From: a virus
Length of the DNA: 29,123 nucleotides
Direction: 5' to 3' (one strand)
IMG/VR virus record: IMGVR_UViG_3300032242_000114
Coordinates: 1-29,123 of that record
This document shows, piece by piece, positions 22,172 through 29,123 of the stretch. Positions within the stretch are counted from its first letter, which is position 1, and each line of letters starts with the position of its first letter. The notes below the pieces were generated by a model. It searched no databases. It was not told the DNA's origin and saw only the letters and a program-made list of their open reading frames with translations. The position numbers and the translations under genes are program-made.

Positions 22172-22379
22172 GATCGTCTTCCTCGCTCTCTTTATTCAAA
22201 GCCATTTCGATTGTCTCAACGGCTTTCATCAACCCGGAATAATGTCCGGTCACACGCCCATACTCAAAGGCGTCTCGGTGAGCAGGATGTGCCATCGCGC
22301 TTTCAGCAAATTCTCTTTGCTCTTTCTTAAGCGCGATGAGCACCCTCTCAATTAGTGGAAACTCAGCAAGCCTTGCCAC
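22128..22379 (-). CDS. Small helical protein between portal group and co-chaperonin
   Basis: An 83-aa protein, probably starting at a GTG at 22379 inside the end of the preceding KGG gene (17-base overlap). It has a helical first half, [20 protein letters not shown], and a conserved-looking middle, [20 protein letters not shown] followed by [11 protein letters not shown]. Small proteins with the '.YG...G.Y.GL..A...I' pattern are common beside portal genes in environmental phages. The 44-base overlap with the co-chaperonin gene suggests tight coupling. Function unknown. The start is uncertain; the next in-frame ATG lies 28 codons on. Confidence 0.6.
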   Translation of the reverse strand: MARLAEFPLIERVLIALKKEQREFAESAMAHPAHRDAFEYGRVTGHYSGLMKAVETIEMALNKESEEDDHGYKRRGDPFIIRD

Positions 22380-22686
22380 CGCGCTTCAGTCCTTTCATAG
22401 ACTTCTGGCGGTCATGTTTGGCATCCATAGGGGACGCTTCCCAAGCTTTCATAGACATTCCGCGCTTTTTGGCAAGCTTCTTGTCCTGAGCTTCATCTTT
22501 TGCAGAACCTTCCCAAGCCATGCCGCCCTTTTTGAATGGCATGGTCTTTTTGGCTGGCTGCTTTACATCTTTTGGCTTGTTGTCAAGTAAACCACCCATT
22601 TTAAATGGGGTCGTCTTACCTTTTGGCTGTGGGATTGGTTTGCCCATTGCCATCATCTTGTGCTGATTGGTATCAGATTTCATCAT
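22363..22686 (-). CDS. Small basic protein with three KGG-type motifs
   Basis: A 107-aa lysine-rich, Met-rich protein, mostly disordered in appearance. It carries FKMGG at 28-32, KKGG at 52-55 (within [12 protein letters not shown]), and KRGG at 101-104 next to the C-terminal LKRGGKAC. A helix with [20 protein letters not shown] lies at 73-92. It starts four bases before the portal stop (ATGA), so it is coupled to the portal gene. The motifs match those in the proteins at 14991-15776, 15773-16225, 25142-26884 and 27270-27557. No enzyme domain is visible; the role is unknown. See the findings for the proposed link with the acyltransferase. Confidence 0.7.
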   Translation of the reverse strand: MMKSDTNQHKMMAMGKPIPQPKGKTTPFKMGGLLDNKPKDVKQPAKKTMPFKKGGMAWEGSAKDEAQDKKLAKKRGMSMKAWEASPMDAKHDRQKSMKGLKRGGKAC

Positions 22687-25142
22687 TGTCCTTGTCCTTT
22701 TGATATGCCCGTACCGTTTTTAAGGTTGGTACGATGTCCAGCCTCTAATTCAGACGCAGCAATAAGCATCGCCGTCTGGTTGTCCTCGCGGTTCATTTGT
22801 TCCCGCGCCTGAATATCCAACTGCTTGTTCTGAGTATCAGAAGCAATCTTCTGCTGATCAGTCTGAGTTTTTGACTGGTCGGCCATTGCCTTGCGTTGCG
22901 TTTCAGCCTGTTGAGCCTGAATTACAAGCTGGCTCGGGTCTGGCTGTTGCGGCTGATACTGCTGCATTGTCTGAATAGCTTGCTGGATAATCTGAGGGAT
23001 AGCTGCCAGTGTGCGTGCCGCCTCTGCCTCCACATGAGCATCGGCCGCAGCCAGCATTCTATCAAATGCTTTATCTACGTCTGGATTTTTAGGGTCCATC
23101 AAGGCTGAGATATCATGCCCTGCGGCTTCTGAAGCAATACGAACCGTTTCAGTCACATACCAAAGCGCGATATGATCTTTCAAATGGTTGAGCATTACCG
23201 GAACAACGATAGGCGACATAATACGGCTGCCACCCAATAGTGGGTTGGAGATATAGCTTAGATGAACCTGAATATGGGCTAAGTGATCTTGTTCAGGGAA
23301 GGCAACAATAGGAGACCCCATCGTTGCTGCCACGTTCTCATTGACAGCATTGAGCTTCTGAGGTTCTGGAACTTTCTTGAGTAGGCTCTTGGCATTTGGA
23401 ATCTTGGTACGGTCAAGGATCATTTCCTCGACCTTACGGAGATCATATAGATCAGGCATTGCCTGAGCGCGCTGCTCTACAATTTGCAGCTGGGCAAAGC
23501 GCTGGACTTCAGAAAAGATATTCGGGTCGGATACCGGTATGACATCCATTGGGCCTTCGAAGTCAGACCGGCGAACCATAAGCTCACCAAAGTCATCGAA
23601 GATATCAACATCATCAAGATAGGTTTTGTTAAGGCGGTGAAGAACCTTAAGAGTACGGCCCATTGCGTCGTGCAGACGCGCATGGATTGCATTGAATACC
23701 ACCATGCCCTGCTCGATCAGAGCCAGCGTAGTTCCTACTGGAAGGCGGTCTGGGTTGTCAGAGATATCTTCAAAGGTTGTACGGACAACACCCTTGGCCG
23801 CATCAACGAGGAACCCCATGAGGGTAAACAGCGTTTGTGACGGACCGGGGAACGGCAACTGCATGAATGTTTTGCGGATGTCGTCGTTATTTGGTGTACC
23901 TTCGACCTCAATAACTTGAGTGGGCTGGATGTTCAGGCTTTGACCACCCTTTGATCCACCCTTCAGCTTCAACCCCGTTTGAGAATTTTGGATATGCGCG
24001 CTGTCCATAAGCGCACGAAGCGAACCTGTAATACCGGCTGCGAGGCCACCGATCATGTGGACGATACCGATTGGGTATGCGCCACGCCACGGAACGAATG
24101 GGAACTCTACGATCCAGTCAAGCGCAACCCGGCGCTTATCTTCCATGTCCCAATTGCGGTAGACGGCTAAGATTTCTTTCGACGCTTTGTCGATTGTGAC
24201 GATGTACGGTGCAACTTCGCCGTCGGTCTCGTCGTCTTCTTCGATTTCGCACTCGACATAGATTTCATAAATCTCGCGAAGGCCGTCATCATCATAGTAA
24301 TCAAACTGTTCGCGGCCTTCAATTTTGTCATTGGCCTTTTCCGCCCTAGTCTGCTCAGGAGATGACGTGGCTTGCAGTTCAATATCACGATACAACCCGG
24401 ACTTGACCCTTCGGTCAAATTCAAGCTGGGTTACGTTCTGGCGGTGAGTTTTACGGTCTGCTGTATAGAAAGAAGTTGCCGCATAGGGCAAATACATATC
24501 ATCGATAGTGACGAGGAAGGGCTTAGGGCGCTTAAGACGGCGATCCCAAGTGAGCTTCATATATTGGGCGCCACCCAATGGAACCTGAGTAAGCAATTGC
24601 TCAAGCTCATTTCTGAACTCTGGCATCTGCTCGGTCATCTGCCAATTCATATACCGGCTCTTCCGCTTGGCCTTCTCAGCCTTTTCAGCGGTAGCTTCAC
24701 CAATAATCTGTTCTTTCACCGGGCCAGAATCTGATCCGGTGCGGGGGAACAGTTCCTTGATGGCTCGGGCAGCAAAGTCAATCGATACTTCGGTCAATAT
24801 AGGATGGACCACCTTCGACGCGCCTTGGAAAGATGCGCCACCGGGAGCGTCATTTCCTAAGCCTGTCCGCTTTAAGCCTTCCTCATATTGCTTATCACGA
24901 AGGCTGCGCGCTTCTTTATCTCGATTAATGGCATCCAAAAGATCGTCAGCAAGAGTATCAAGCGAATCCTCTGGAATGGTGTCCGCAAGGTTTGCATAGA
25001 ATTCAGGTCTTTCATCCTCTTCACTCTCATCATTGATGGTGACAATGGCGCCACCGTCTTCGGTGTCCTCCACATCCATTGTTTCATGTTCAATCTCGAT
25101 GAACTCACCGTCTATCGACATATCAAGAGGGTCATTTGCCAT
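22683..25142 (-). CDS. Portal protein, large N4/P22-type
   Basis: An 819-aa portal. The acidic N-terminal 60 residues contain [16 protein letters not shown], followed by [20 protein letters not shown]. The core includes [20 protein letters not shown] (101-120), FPRTG...[22 protein letters not shown] (173-192), TIDDMYLPY (212-220), [20 protein letters not shown] (343-362) and [20 protein letters not shown] (369-388), then [20 protein letters not shown]. These are motifs of the large portals of N4-like and related podoviruses. The C-terminus is a Gln-rich helix (QMNRE and [15 protein letters not shown]). A KGG pair ([10 protein letters not shown], 391-400) occurs in the core. It forms the dodecameric DNA channel. 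Its ATG and the preceding gene's stop share one base. Confidence 0.88.
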   Translation of the reverse strand: MANDPLDMSIDGEFIEIEHETMDVEDTEDGGAIVTINDESEEDERPEFYANLADTIPEDSLDTLADDLLDAINRDKEARSLRDKQYEEGLKRTGLGNDAPGGASFQGASKVVHPILTEVSIDFAARAIKELFPRTGSDSGPVKEQIIGEATAEKAEKAKRKSRYMNWQMTEQMPEFRNELEQLLTQVPLGGAQYMKLTWDRRLKRPKPFLVTIDDMYLPYAATSFYTADRKTHRQNVTQLEFDRRVKSGLYRDIELQATSSPEQTRAEKANDKIEGREQFDYYDDDGLREIYEIYVECEIEEDDETDGEVAPYIVTIDKASKEILAVYRNWDMEDKRRVALDWIVEFPFVPWRGAYPIGIVHMIGGLAAGITGSLRALMDSAHIQNSQTGLKLKGGSKGGQSLNIQPTQVIEVEGTPNNDDIRKTFMQLPFPGPSQTLFTLMGFLVDAAKGVVRTTFEDISDNPDRLPVGTTLALIEQGMVVFNAIHARLHDAMGRTLKVLHRLNKTYLDDVDIFDDFGELMVRRSDFEGPMDVIPVSDPNIFSEVQRFAQLQIVEQRAQAMPDLYDLRKVEEMILDRTKIPNAKSLLKKVPEPQKLNAVNENVAATMGSPIVAFPEQDHLAHIQVHLSYISNPLLGGSRIMSPIVVPVMLNHLKDHIALWYVTETVRIASEAAGHDISALMDPKNPDVDKAFDRMLAAADAHVEAEAARTLAAIPQIIQQAIQTMQQYQPQQPDPSQLVIQAQQAETQRKAMADQSKTQTDQQKIASDTQNKQLDIQAREQMNREDNQTAMLIAASELEAGHRTNLKNGTGISKGQGQ

Positions 25143-26884
25143 TATGGTTTCCGCATCATCATGTTAAGTGGACCCACTGCGCCGCCTTTTGCTGCCGTAG
25201 CATAAAAAGCATTTTCTGGACCATAGCCATATCGCAAAGGGTTACTTGGTGCGCCAAGATACTTCCTTGCAAAGTTAGAAGCAAGTGTAGAAGGCGCTGT
25301 TACCGTTGGAGTTGAAGCTATAGGTTTTGGCGCAACAATAGGCGCAGTTGGTGGAATAATTGGTGGGATAATAGCCTGAGAGCCGTTACCGCCACTAGCC
25401 ATCTCTGTATTAACCGCATGTGGCTGTGTTGATTGAATATAGGCTGGAGAGCCAACCTTAGTAAGCGATGGGTTAAAGATATCTTCAAGAAAAGAAGAAA
25501 TACTGCTACCTAAATTGGGAACCATTGTAACGGTGCCATCAGGATTTACTTTTGGAACCATTGTCTGTGGTGTTCTTTGACCGACAGCAAGCTCTCCGCC
25601 AACTGTGGTCGGGCCAGACAAGTTTCCATAAGTATTTGCATTGTAATTGTTAAAGCTGGCAATTGCTGATGGGTCTTCTGATCCCCAACCGGGCTGGTTC
25701 ATCAAATCTCTATATTGAGCATCAGTAAGCGATGGCTGGCTATACGTTGTAGCTGAGGTTGCTGTTTTTGCTGGTGTCGAGTCAGGAAACAATGTCCCAC
25801 CAACTGTAGGGCCACCAAACAGTCCAGAAACAGTATTTACTAAACCAGCCCCGGGGACAAAGCCTACCGCAGTATTGGTTAGGTTCTTTGGTGCTCCAGT
25901 AATGATAGCAGAGAGTGCTTCCTCAAATGGGGTTGTAGTTGGGGTGGGTGCCGGAGCAGGTGCTGGCGGCGTAGCAGTGAGTGCCGCAGAATAAGCTGGG
26001 TTGCTCGGTGGCATAGGTACGGATGGGTACTCAAGAGTTGGTGGAGTAGGAATGATTCCATCCGGAAAATTGGGAACATTTAACTCAGGTGGATTATCAG
26101 CCGCTACCGCCTTTGGAGTAAATGAACCCAAAAATTTACCCATAATGCCGGTCGTATCTATAACCGGAGGTTGTATTTCTTGTGGGGCAGGAGCAGGAGC
26201 TGGTGGAGTTTGTTGCTCAGCAACTTGAATTGGCGCTTCAGCGGAAGGCATTGGAGCAAAGTTGCCAAAATTTGCGGTAAACGGATTTTTAATATCGAGT
26301 GTTGAGGTGTCAACAACTGGGCCAGTCAACCCAAATTGCGCGGCCACGTTGCCGGTCCCAGTCGGGCTTTGCATAGTCGGGCCATACGCATTGAATGACA
26401 TATCAACATTTGAAAGCCCAGCCTCACGGGATGGGGGAGTCGGCGTCCCAGCCGGAGCTGGTACACCGCCCATCGCCGCAAGGTCGGCAGCCATTTGCGG
26501 GCTTGGGATTGAACCCATGGCGGCAAGGGCAGCTGGCGCTGCAATATTTGCACTATTGGCCGTTGCCAAACTGGCGTCATTTAATGTTAGGCCGGGGTTA
26601 TTTGCGGTCGAGAACGCATCTGCTGGCATTGCCCCACTTGGGGTCGGGCCAAAACCGAAGCTGGTCGTTGCTGGTGGCTGGCCTATAGCCTCTGCCCTCG
26701 CCTGATTGTCTGCTTGCGCTTGTGCGTCAGCTTGTGCTTGTTGGTCACGTTCAGCTTGCTGCCGTGCAGAAGCAGAATTTGCCTGTGCGTCAGCTTGCGC
26801 CTGTTCGCTATTCCCACCACCGCCGCCATCACCACCGCCGCCACCAAAAACGGCCATATTCCATAAGGAGTATTTATTGATCAT
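25142..26884 (-). CDS. Ala/Pro/Gly-rich protein with C-terminal AKGG motif
   Basis: A 580-aa protein without a recognised domain. Residues 13-24 are a polyglycine linker, residues 25-68 a Gln/Ala helix (AQADAQANSASARQQAERDQ), and the long middle is Pro/Ala/Thr-rich with PAPAPAPQEIQPPVIDTTG and PPAPAPAPTPTTTPFEEALS. The C-terminus ends with NPLRYGYGPENAFYATAAKG, then GAVGPLNMMMRKP, so AKGG sits at 565-568. It overlaps the acyltransferase stop by four bases and shares one base with the portal start. An AAGGAA site eight bases upstream supports the ATG at 26884. By position it may be a minor head or ejection protein. It is a plausible substrate of the neighbouring acyltransferase, which is inference. 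Confidence 0.65.
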   Translation of the reverse strand: MINKYSLWNMAVFGGGGGDGGGGGNSEQAQADAQANSASARQQAERDQQAQADAQAQADNQARAEAIGQPPATTSFGFGPTPSGAMPADAFSTANNPGLTLNDASLATANSANIAAPAALAAMGSIPSPQMAADLAAMGGVPAPAGTPTPPSREAGLSNVDMSFNAYGPTMQSPTGTGNVAAQFGLTGPVVDTSTLDIKNPFTANFGNFAPMPSAEAPIQVAEQQTPPAPAPAPQEIQPPVIDTTGIMGKFLGSFTPKAVAADNPPELNVPNFPDGIIPTPPTLEYPSVPMPPSNPAYSAALTATPPAPAPAPTPTTTPFEEALSAIITGAPKNLTNTAVGFVPGAGLVNTVSGLFGGPTVGGTLFPDSTPAKTATSATTYSQPSLTDAQYRDLMNQPGWGSEDPSAIASFNNYNANTYGNLSGPTTVGGELAVGQRTPQTMVPKVNPDGTVTMVPNLGSSISSFLEDIFNPSLTKVGSPAYIQSTQPHAVNTEMASGGNGSQAIIPPIIPPTAPIVAPKPIASTPTVTAPSTLASNFARKYLGAPSNPLRYGYGPENAFYATAAKGGAVGPLNMMMRKP

Positions 26885-27273
26885 AGGACTGATTCCTTGG
26901 AGATACGTTTACCATTCTGATACCGGATGTAGCTGATCTTCTTGCCCCAGTGGCCAAGTTCAATCAGCTTCTGGCGCATTTTAACCGCAATCTGTCGGCC
27001 ATGCCCATGCGGGGCGATGACATCAACGAGCACAAGATTATGGCCATTGTTGAAATCTGAAGGAACCAATTTCCTAGAACCAGTCAAGAAGGCATCAAGG
27101 GATTCATCGTTCATAGAAGCCCATGTTCCAAGACCGACAAGTTTTCCATTTTCTACGACATGGACAAACTGTATTAACTCAATAGGTGGTTGGATGATGT
27201 TATAAATGTCCTCAATGTACCAACGCTTGTGAAGGTACGATTCATTCATAAGGTCGATAATTGGATTAATCAT
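26881..27273 (-). CDS. HlyC-type lysine acyltransferase (RTX toxin-activating family)
   Basis: A 130-aa enzyme of the HlyC/RTX toxin-activating lysine acyltransferase family, which moves a fatty acyl group from acyl-carrier protein to the side chain of an internal lysine. From memory of the E. coli HlyC sequence, catalytic His23 (HRNW) aligns with His15 here (HKRW), and Asp92 (FIDWIAPFG) with Asp84 (LVDVIAPHG). The His-to-Asp spacing is 69 residues in both. Further matches are the central G-x-WAS (HlyC SWAN) and the segment ending in ISYIRYQNGK. The gene is shorter than HlyC (about 170 residues), lacking its C-terminal end. It is flanked by 4-base overlaps with two AKGG-motif genes. A GNAT fold was considered, but the Asp motif and spacing favour HlyC. 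Confidence 0.85.
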   Translation of the reverse strand: MINPIIDLMNESYLHKRWYIEDIYNIIQPPIELIQFVHVVENGKLVGLGTWASMNDESLDAFLTGSRKLVPSDFNNGHNLVLVDVIAPHGHGRQIAVKMRQKLIELGHWGKKISYIRYQNGKRISKESVL

Positions 27274-27557
27274 TGGTGCGCCATGCGTTGGGCCATGAAC
27301 TTGTCAAAATCCAATCCACGCTTGCGAAACTCTTCCCGGATATGGGCGATCAAAGCATCTGGTGTAGGCTCCGATACATGGCCACCCTTTGCCATATTAA
27401 GCTGGCCGCTCATTCCAAGCGGTGACATAGACATCAATGGCGATCCACCAACCATACCACCGGAAGCCATAATGTTACCAATCTGAGTTTGGGTGTCCTT
27501 CCCATCACTCTGATTGGCCCAATTGATATTACCGCCATCAATGAAATCAGACTGCAT
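27270..27557 (-). CDS. Small AKGG-motif protein directly before the acyltransferase
   Basis: A 95-aa protein with a disordered Gly/Met/Ser-rich first half (IMASGGMVGGSPLMSMSPLG near 29-48), the motif NMAKGGHV with AKGG at 56-59, and a helical C-terminal third, PDALIAHIREEFRKRGLDFD near 66-85. It overlaps the terminase gene end by 11 bases and the acyltransferase start by four bases, so the two are made together. It is too short and lacks a helix-turn-helix motif, so it is unlikely to be a small terminase. A lysine in AKGG is a candidate acylation site, by inference from context only. Confidence 0.7.
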   Translation of the reverse strand: MQSDFIDGGNINWANQSDGKDTQTQIGNIMASGGMVGGSPLMSMSPLGMSGQLNMAKGGHVSEPTPDALIAHIREEFRKRGLDFDKFMAQRMAHQ

Positions 27558-28995
27558 AAGGATTTACCACGGCTGCTGGGGGATTAAAGTTTTCTTCAGG
27601 TTGTTCTGTGACCGAGATATTAGCATTATCTGCCATCCACCGCAAAGCCTGAGTTGTCGAGTCAACGTAATCGTCATGCTTAATTGACCCTTCTCCTCTA
27701 AATGAGCATAACTGCGACATCATCTCCTCCGTCCATGTGGCGGGGGCGCCGGGCATTTTCTTGGATTCAACGACGTAGACTAGGCCAGAAGCGAAGAAAT
27801 GCGAGACGGCGTGAAGACGTTGGAGCTTAGAAGCCCTTCCGGGATTATAACCAAACGGAAAAATTCCCTCTCGATAAAGCGTTTGCCGAAGGGATATACC
27901 AGAACCTTTGTCTTCGATGATGAGATGATCAGGCTTTTTGCCCATGTTGTAGGGCTTCCGTGATCCAAAGGCTGGCTTGATCTCTGCGTTAAACTCGTCA
28001 TCGCCCCACCTTATAGCCATCTCTTTTTTAGATCGCTCAACAAGCTCAGGGAACCCCAGATGATCACTCCAACAGTCCAGCAGAAGAAACCCAACACGGC
28101 CATCATGATCAAAATATCCCCATACAGTACAAGCAGTAGGGTCCGGATCATTGCTCTTTTTGTTCTTTGTTTTCTCGGTAAAGGCTGTGTCAAGGGAAAC
28201 AACAATCATCTGGAACGGTGGAAGTGGCTCCGTTCTTGGCCAAATATTGAACCAGTCGCGCTTGATGATACCACCATCTTCCGAATCAAGTAGCTCACCC
28301 ATTAACTCCTGTCTACCGATCTTCGTACCATTGTACTGTGTCAGATTTTCAAAAAATGAGGCTGGGAGGTTTTTCTCATTGTCGAACGTGCTTCCCCTGA
28401 TCAGGATAGTATTTTGCAGGTTAACAATCCGGCGCACCGCAGCAGTAGGACGTGGCGTCGTCGTCCACACCGTCTGAGGGTTGTCGCCTAGTCGCATACC
28501 GAACTGGAGCATGTCCCAGACTTCATCGCCATTCTCCCAAGCAGCCAACTCATCTCCCCATGCCCAGTGATGCTGAGGGCCACGGAGGCGATCCGGCTCT
28601 GACGACGAGAAACCCTGAATCGTCGAGCCATTCATCAAGGTGAGTTTCAACTCGCTCTTGTTATACGCCTTGATAATATTCGCAGGACACTGCGCCAAAA
28701 TTCCGGCTGGCCCCTCAATACAAACCGATTGAGCATCGTACCGGGTAGGAGCAATGATCGCCCCAAACGACTTTGGATGCTGCCACGCTTGCCACCACGC
28801 CCATGCCGCTCCCATGCGCGTCTTACCAAAACCACGTCCAGCCAATGCCCCACAATAGGACCAATCATCGCCTTCAGGGATAACCTGATTGGGACGGGCC
28901 GTCTTCAACCACTGTAGACGGGCTAGGATTGCTTCTTGGTTCAGTGGATCGAGGGTGGATATGTTGTCTTGGATGGCTTGGATGGGGGAAATCAT
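27547..28995 (-). CDS. terL: Terminase large subunit (ATPase and nuclease)
   Basis: A 482-aa DNA-packaging motor and headful/cos nuclease. The ATPase domain has Walker A AGRGFGKT at 52-59, Walker B WGDE at 146-149 (HWAWGDELAAW) with the catalytic Glu149, and the coupling motif TTTPRP at 178-183. The C-terminal RNase-H-like nuclease has Asp269 (VVSLDTAF), the Glu361-Asp362 pair (HLIIEDKGSGISLRQ) and the Asp441/442/445 cluster (HDDYVDSTTQALRW). These are the motifs of the Terminase_6 / gp17-like group used by podoviruses and gene-transfer agents. Length is normal. It lies at the right end, after a short leader with tandem palindromes. No small terminase gene is seen in the window; it may lie beyond the right edge. 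Confidence 0.93.
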   Translation of the reverse strand: MISPIQAIQDNISTLDPLNQEAILARLQWLKTARPNQVIPEGDDWSYCGALAGRGFGKTRMGAAWAWWQAWQHPKSFGAIIAPTRYDAQSVCIEGPAGILAQCPANIIKAYNKSELKLTLMNGSTIQGFSSSEPDRLRGPQHHWAWGDELAAWENGDEVWDMLQFGMRLGDNPQTVWTTTPRPTAAVRRIVNLQNTILIRGSTFDNEKNLPASFFENLTQYNGTKIGRQELMGELLDSEDGGIIKRDWFNIWPRTEPLPPFQMIVVSLDTAFTEKTKNKKSNDPDPTACTVWGYFDHDGRVGFLLLDCWSDHLGFPELVERSKKEMAIRWGDDEFNAEIKPAFGSRKPYNMGKKPDHLIIEDKGSGISLRQTLYREGIFPFGYNPGRASKLQRLHAVSHFFASGLVYVVESKKMPGAPATWTEEMMSQLCSFRGEGSIKHDDYVDSTTQALRWMADNANISVTEQPEENFNPPAAVVNPYAV

Positions 28996-29073
28996 AGGTT
29001 TGAATCCGGGTGGGTGGGGTCTATAAAATATCTCCGAGGAACCCGATTGGGGGTATCGACCCTCTGGCGACAG

Positions 29074-29119
29074 TCCCTAATAGGACGGCACGTCATCCTA
29101 AATAGGACGCAGCGTCCAT
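29074..29119. repeat. Two tandem palindromic repeats upstream of terL
   Basis: Two imperfect direct copies, 23 and 24 bases, lie at 29074-29096 and 29096-29119. Each holds CCTAATAGG or CCTAAATAGG followed by an inverted pair GACG-3nt-CGTC. The second copy has a perfect GGACG-CAG-CGTCC hairpin; the first keeps the inner four pairs. No gene covers 28996-29123. Such symmetric tandem sites in front of a terminase gene could be an operator, a packaging (pac/cos) recognition site, or an mRNA leader element. The sequence alone does not choose among these. Confidence 0.6.
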
Positions 29120-29123
29120 GTTA

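Noticed and set aside
26881-27273. 130-aa gene as an ordinary GNAT acetyltransferase
   Set aside because: The acetyl-CoA-binding Q/RxxGxG/A loop is not evident, and the HKRW and VDVIAPHG motifs with 69-residue spacing fit HlyC better.
27270-27557. 95-aa gene as the small terminase
   Set aside because: It lacks a helix-turn-helix, is short, and has a disordered Gly/Met-rich half. Its AKGG motif groups it with other small proteins of the window.
29015-29040. A+T-rich TATAAAATA segment as a minus-strand promoter for terL
   Set aside because: A -10-like hexamer can be read, but no -35-like sequence lies at a usual distance; evidence is too weak.

Overview
The window is a piece of the late (virion and lysis) region of a tailed bacteriophage. 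Every credible gene lies on the minus strand, so transcription and gene order run from high to low coordinates. The genes are packed with 1-44 base overlaps or very short gaps. The P22-type head-closure proteins (gp4-like and gp10-like rings), the large N4/P22-type portal and the absence of a tape-measure gene point to a short-tailed (podovirus-like) phage. I recognise no close cultured relative. The style (KGG-motif small proteins, many modular fibre genes, GroES-like gene) resembles uncultured aquatic phages. The host cannot be named from this sequence.

Layout from the right end. A 128-base leader with two tandem palindromic repeats (29074-29119) precedes the large terminase gene (27547-28995). 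Next come a small KGG-motif protein, a HlyC-type lysine acyltransferase, a long Ala/Pro/Gly-rich protein, the portal, two small proteins, a GroES-like co-chaperonin, a scaffold-like protein, two unassigned head-region proteins and the major capsid protein (18732-19649). A strong terminator follows the capsid gene and a second one follows the next gene. Then come beta-rich structural genes, a run of four small basic proteins (14991-16682), a gp4-like head-completion protein with an inserted domain, a GIY-YIG homing endonuclease, a small CxxC protein, and a tail-fibre block (5820-13104) that includes a self-cleaving S74 chaperone domain. The lysis cassette (4319-5791) lies between the fibres and the last structural genes: a 220-aa adaptor-like protein, a 511-aa beta-rich protein, a gp10-like tail hub, a 76-aa protein, and the start of one more gene cut off by the window edge.

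How it works together: TerL packages DNA through the portal into a gpT-like capsid built on the scaffold, probably with help from the phage GroES. gp4-like, adaptor and gp10-like rings close the head, fibres are added, and holin-like proteins plus a GH108 muramidase release progeny.

Most interesting signal: the lysine acyltransferase gene matches HlyC in its His/Asp catalytic pair and their spacing. It is sandwiched, with 4-base overlaps, between two proteins carrying an Ala-Lys-Gly-Gly motif. The same lysine-glycine-glycine motif recurs in at least six proteins of the window. I propose, as inference, that these form a phage enzyme and substrate system for lysine acylation of virion or ejection proteins. 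No annotation-worthy gene was seen on the plus strand, no tRNA or CRISPR was recognised, and no gene-free stretch exceeds 300 bases.
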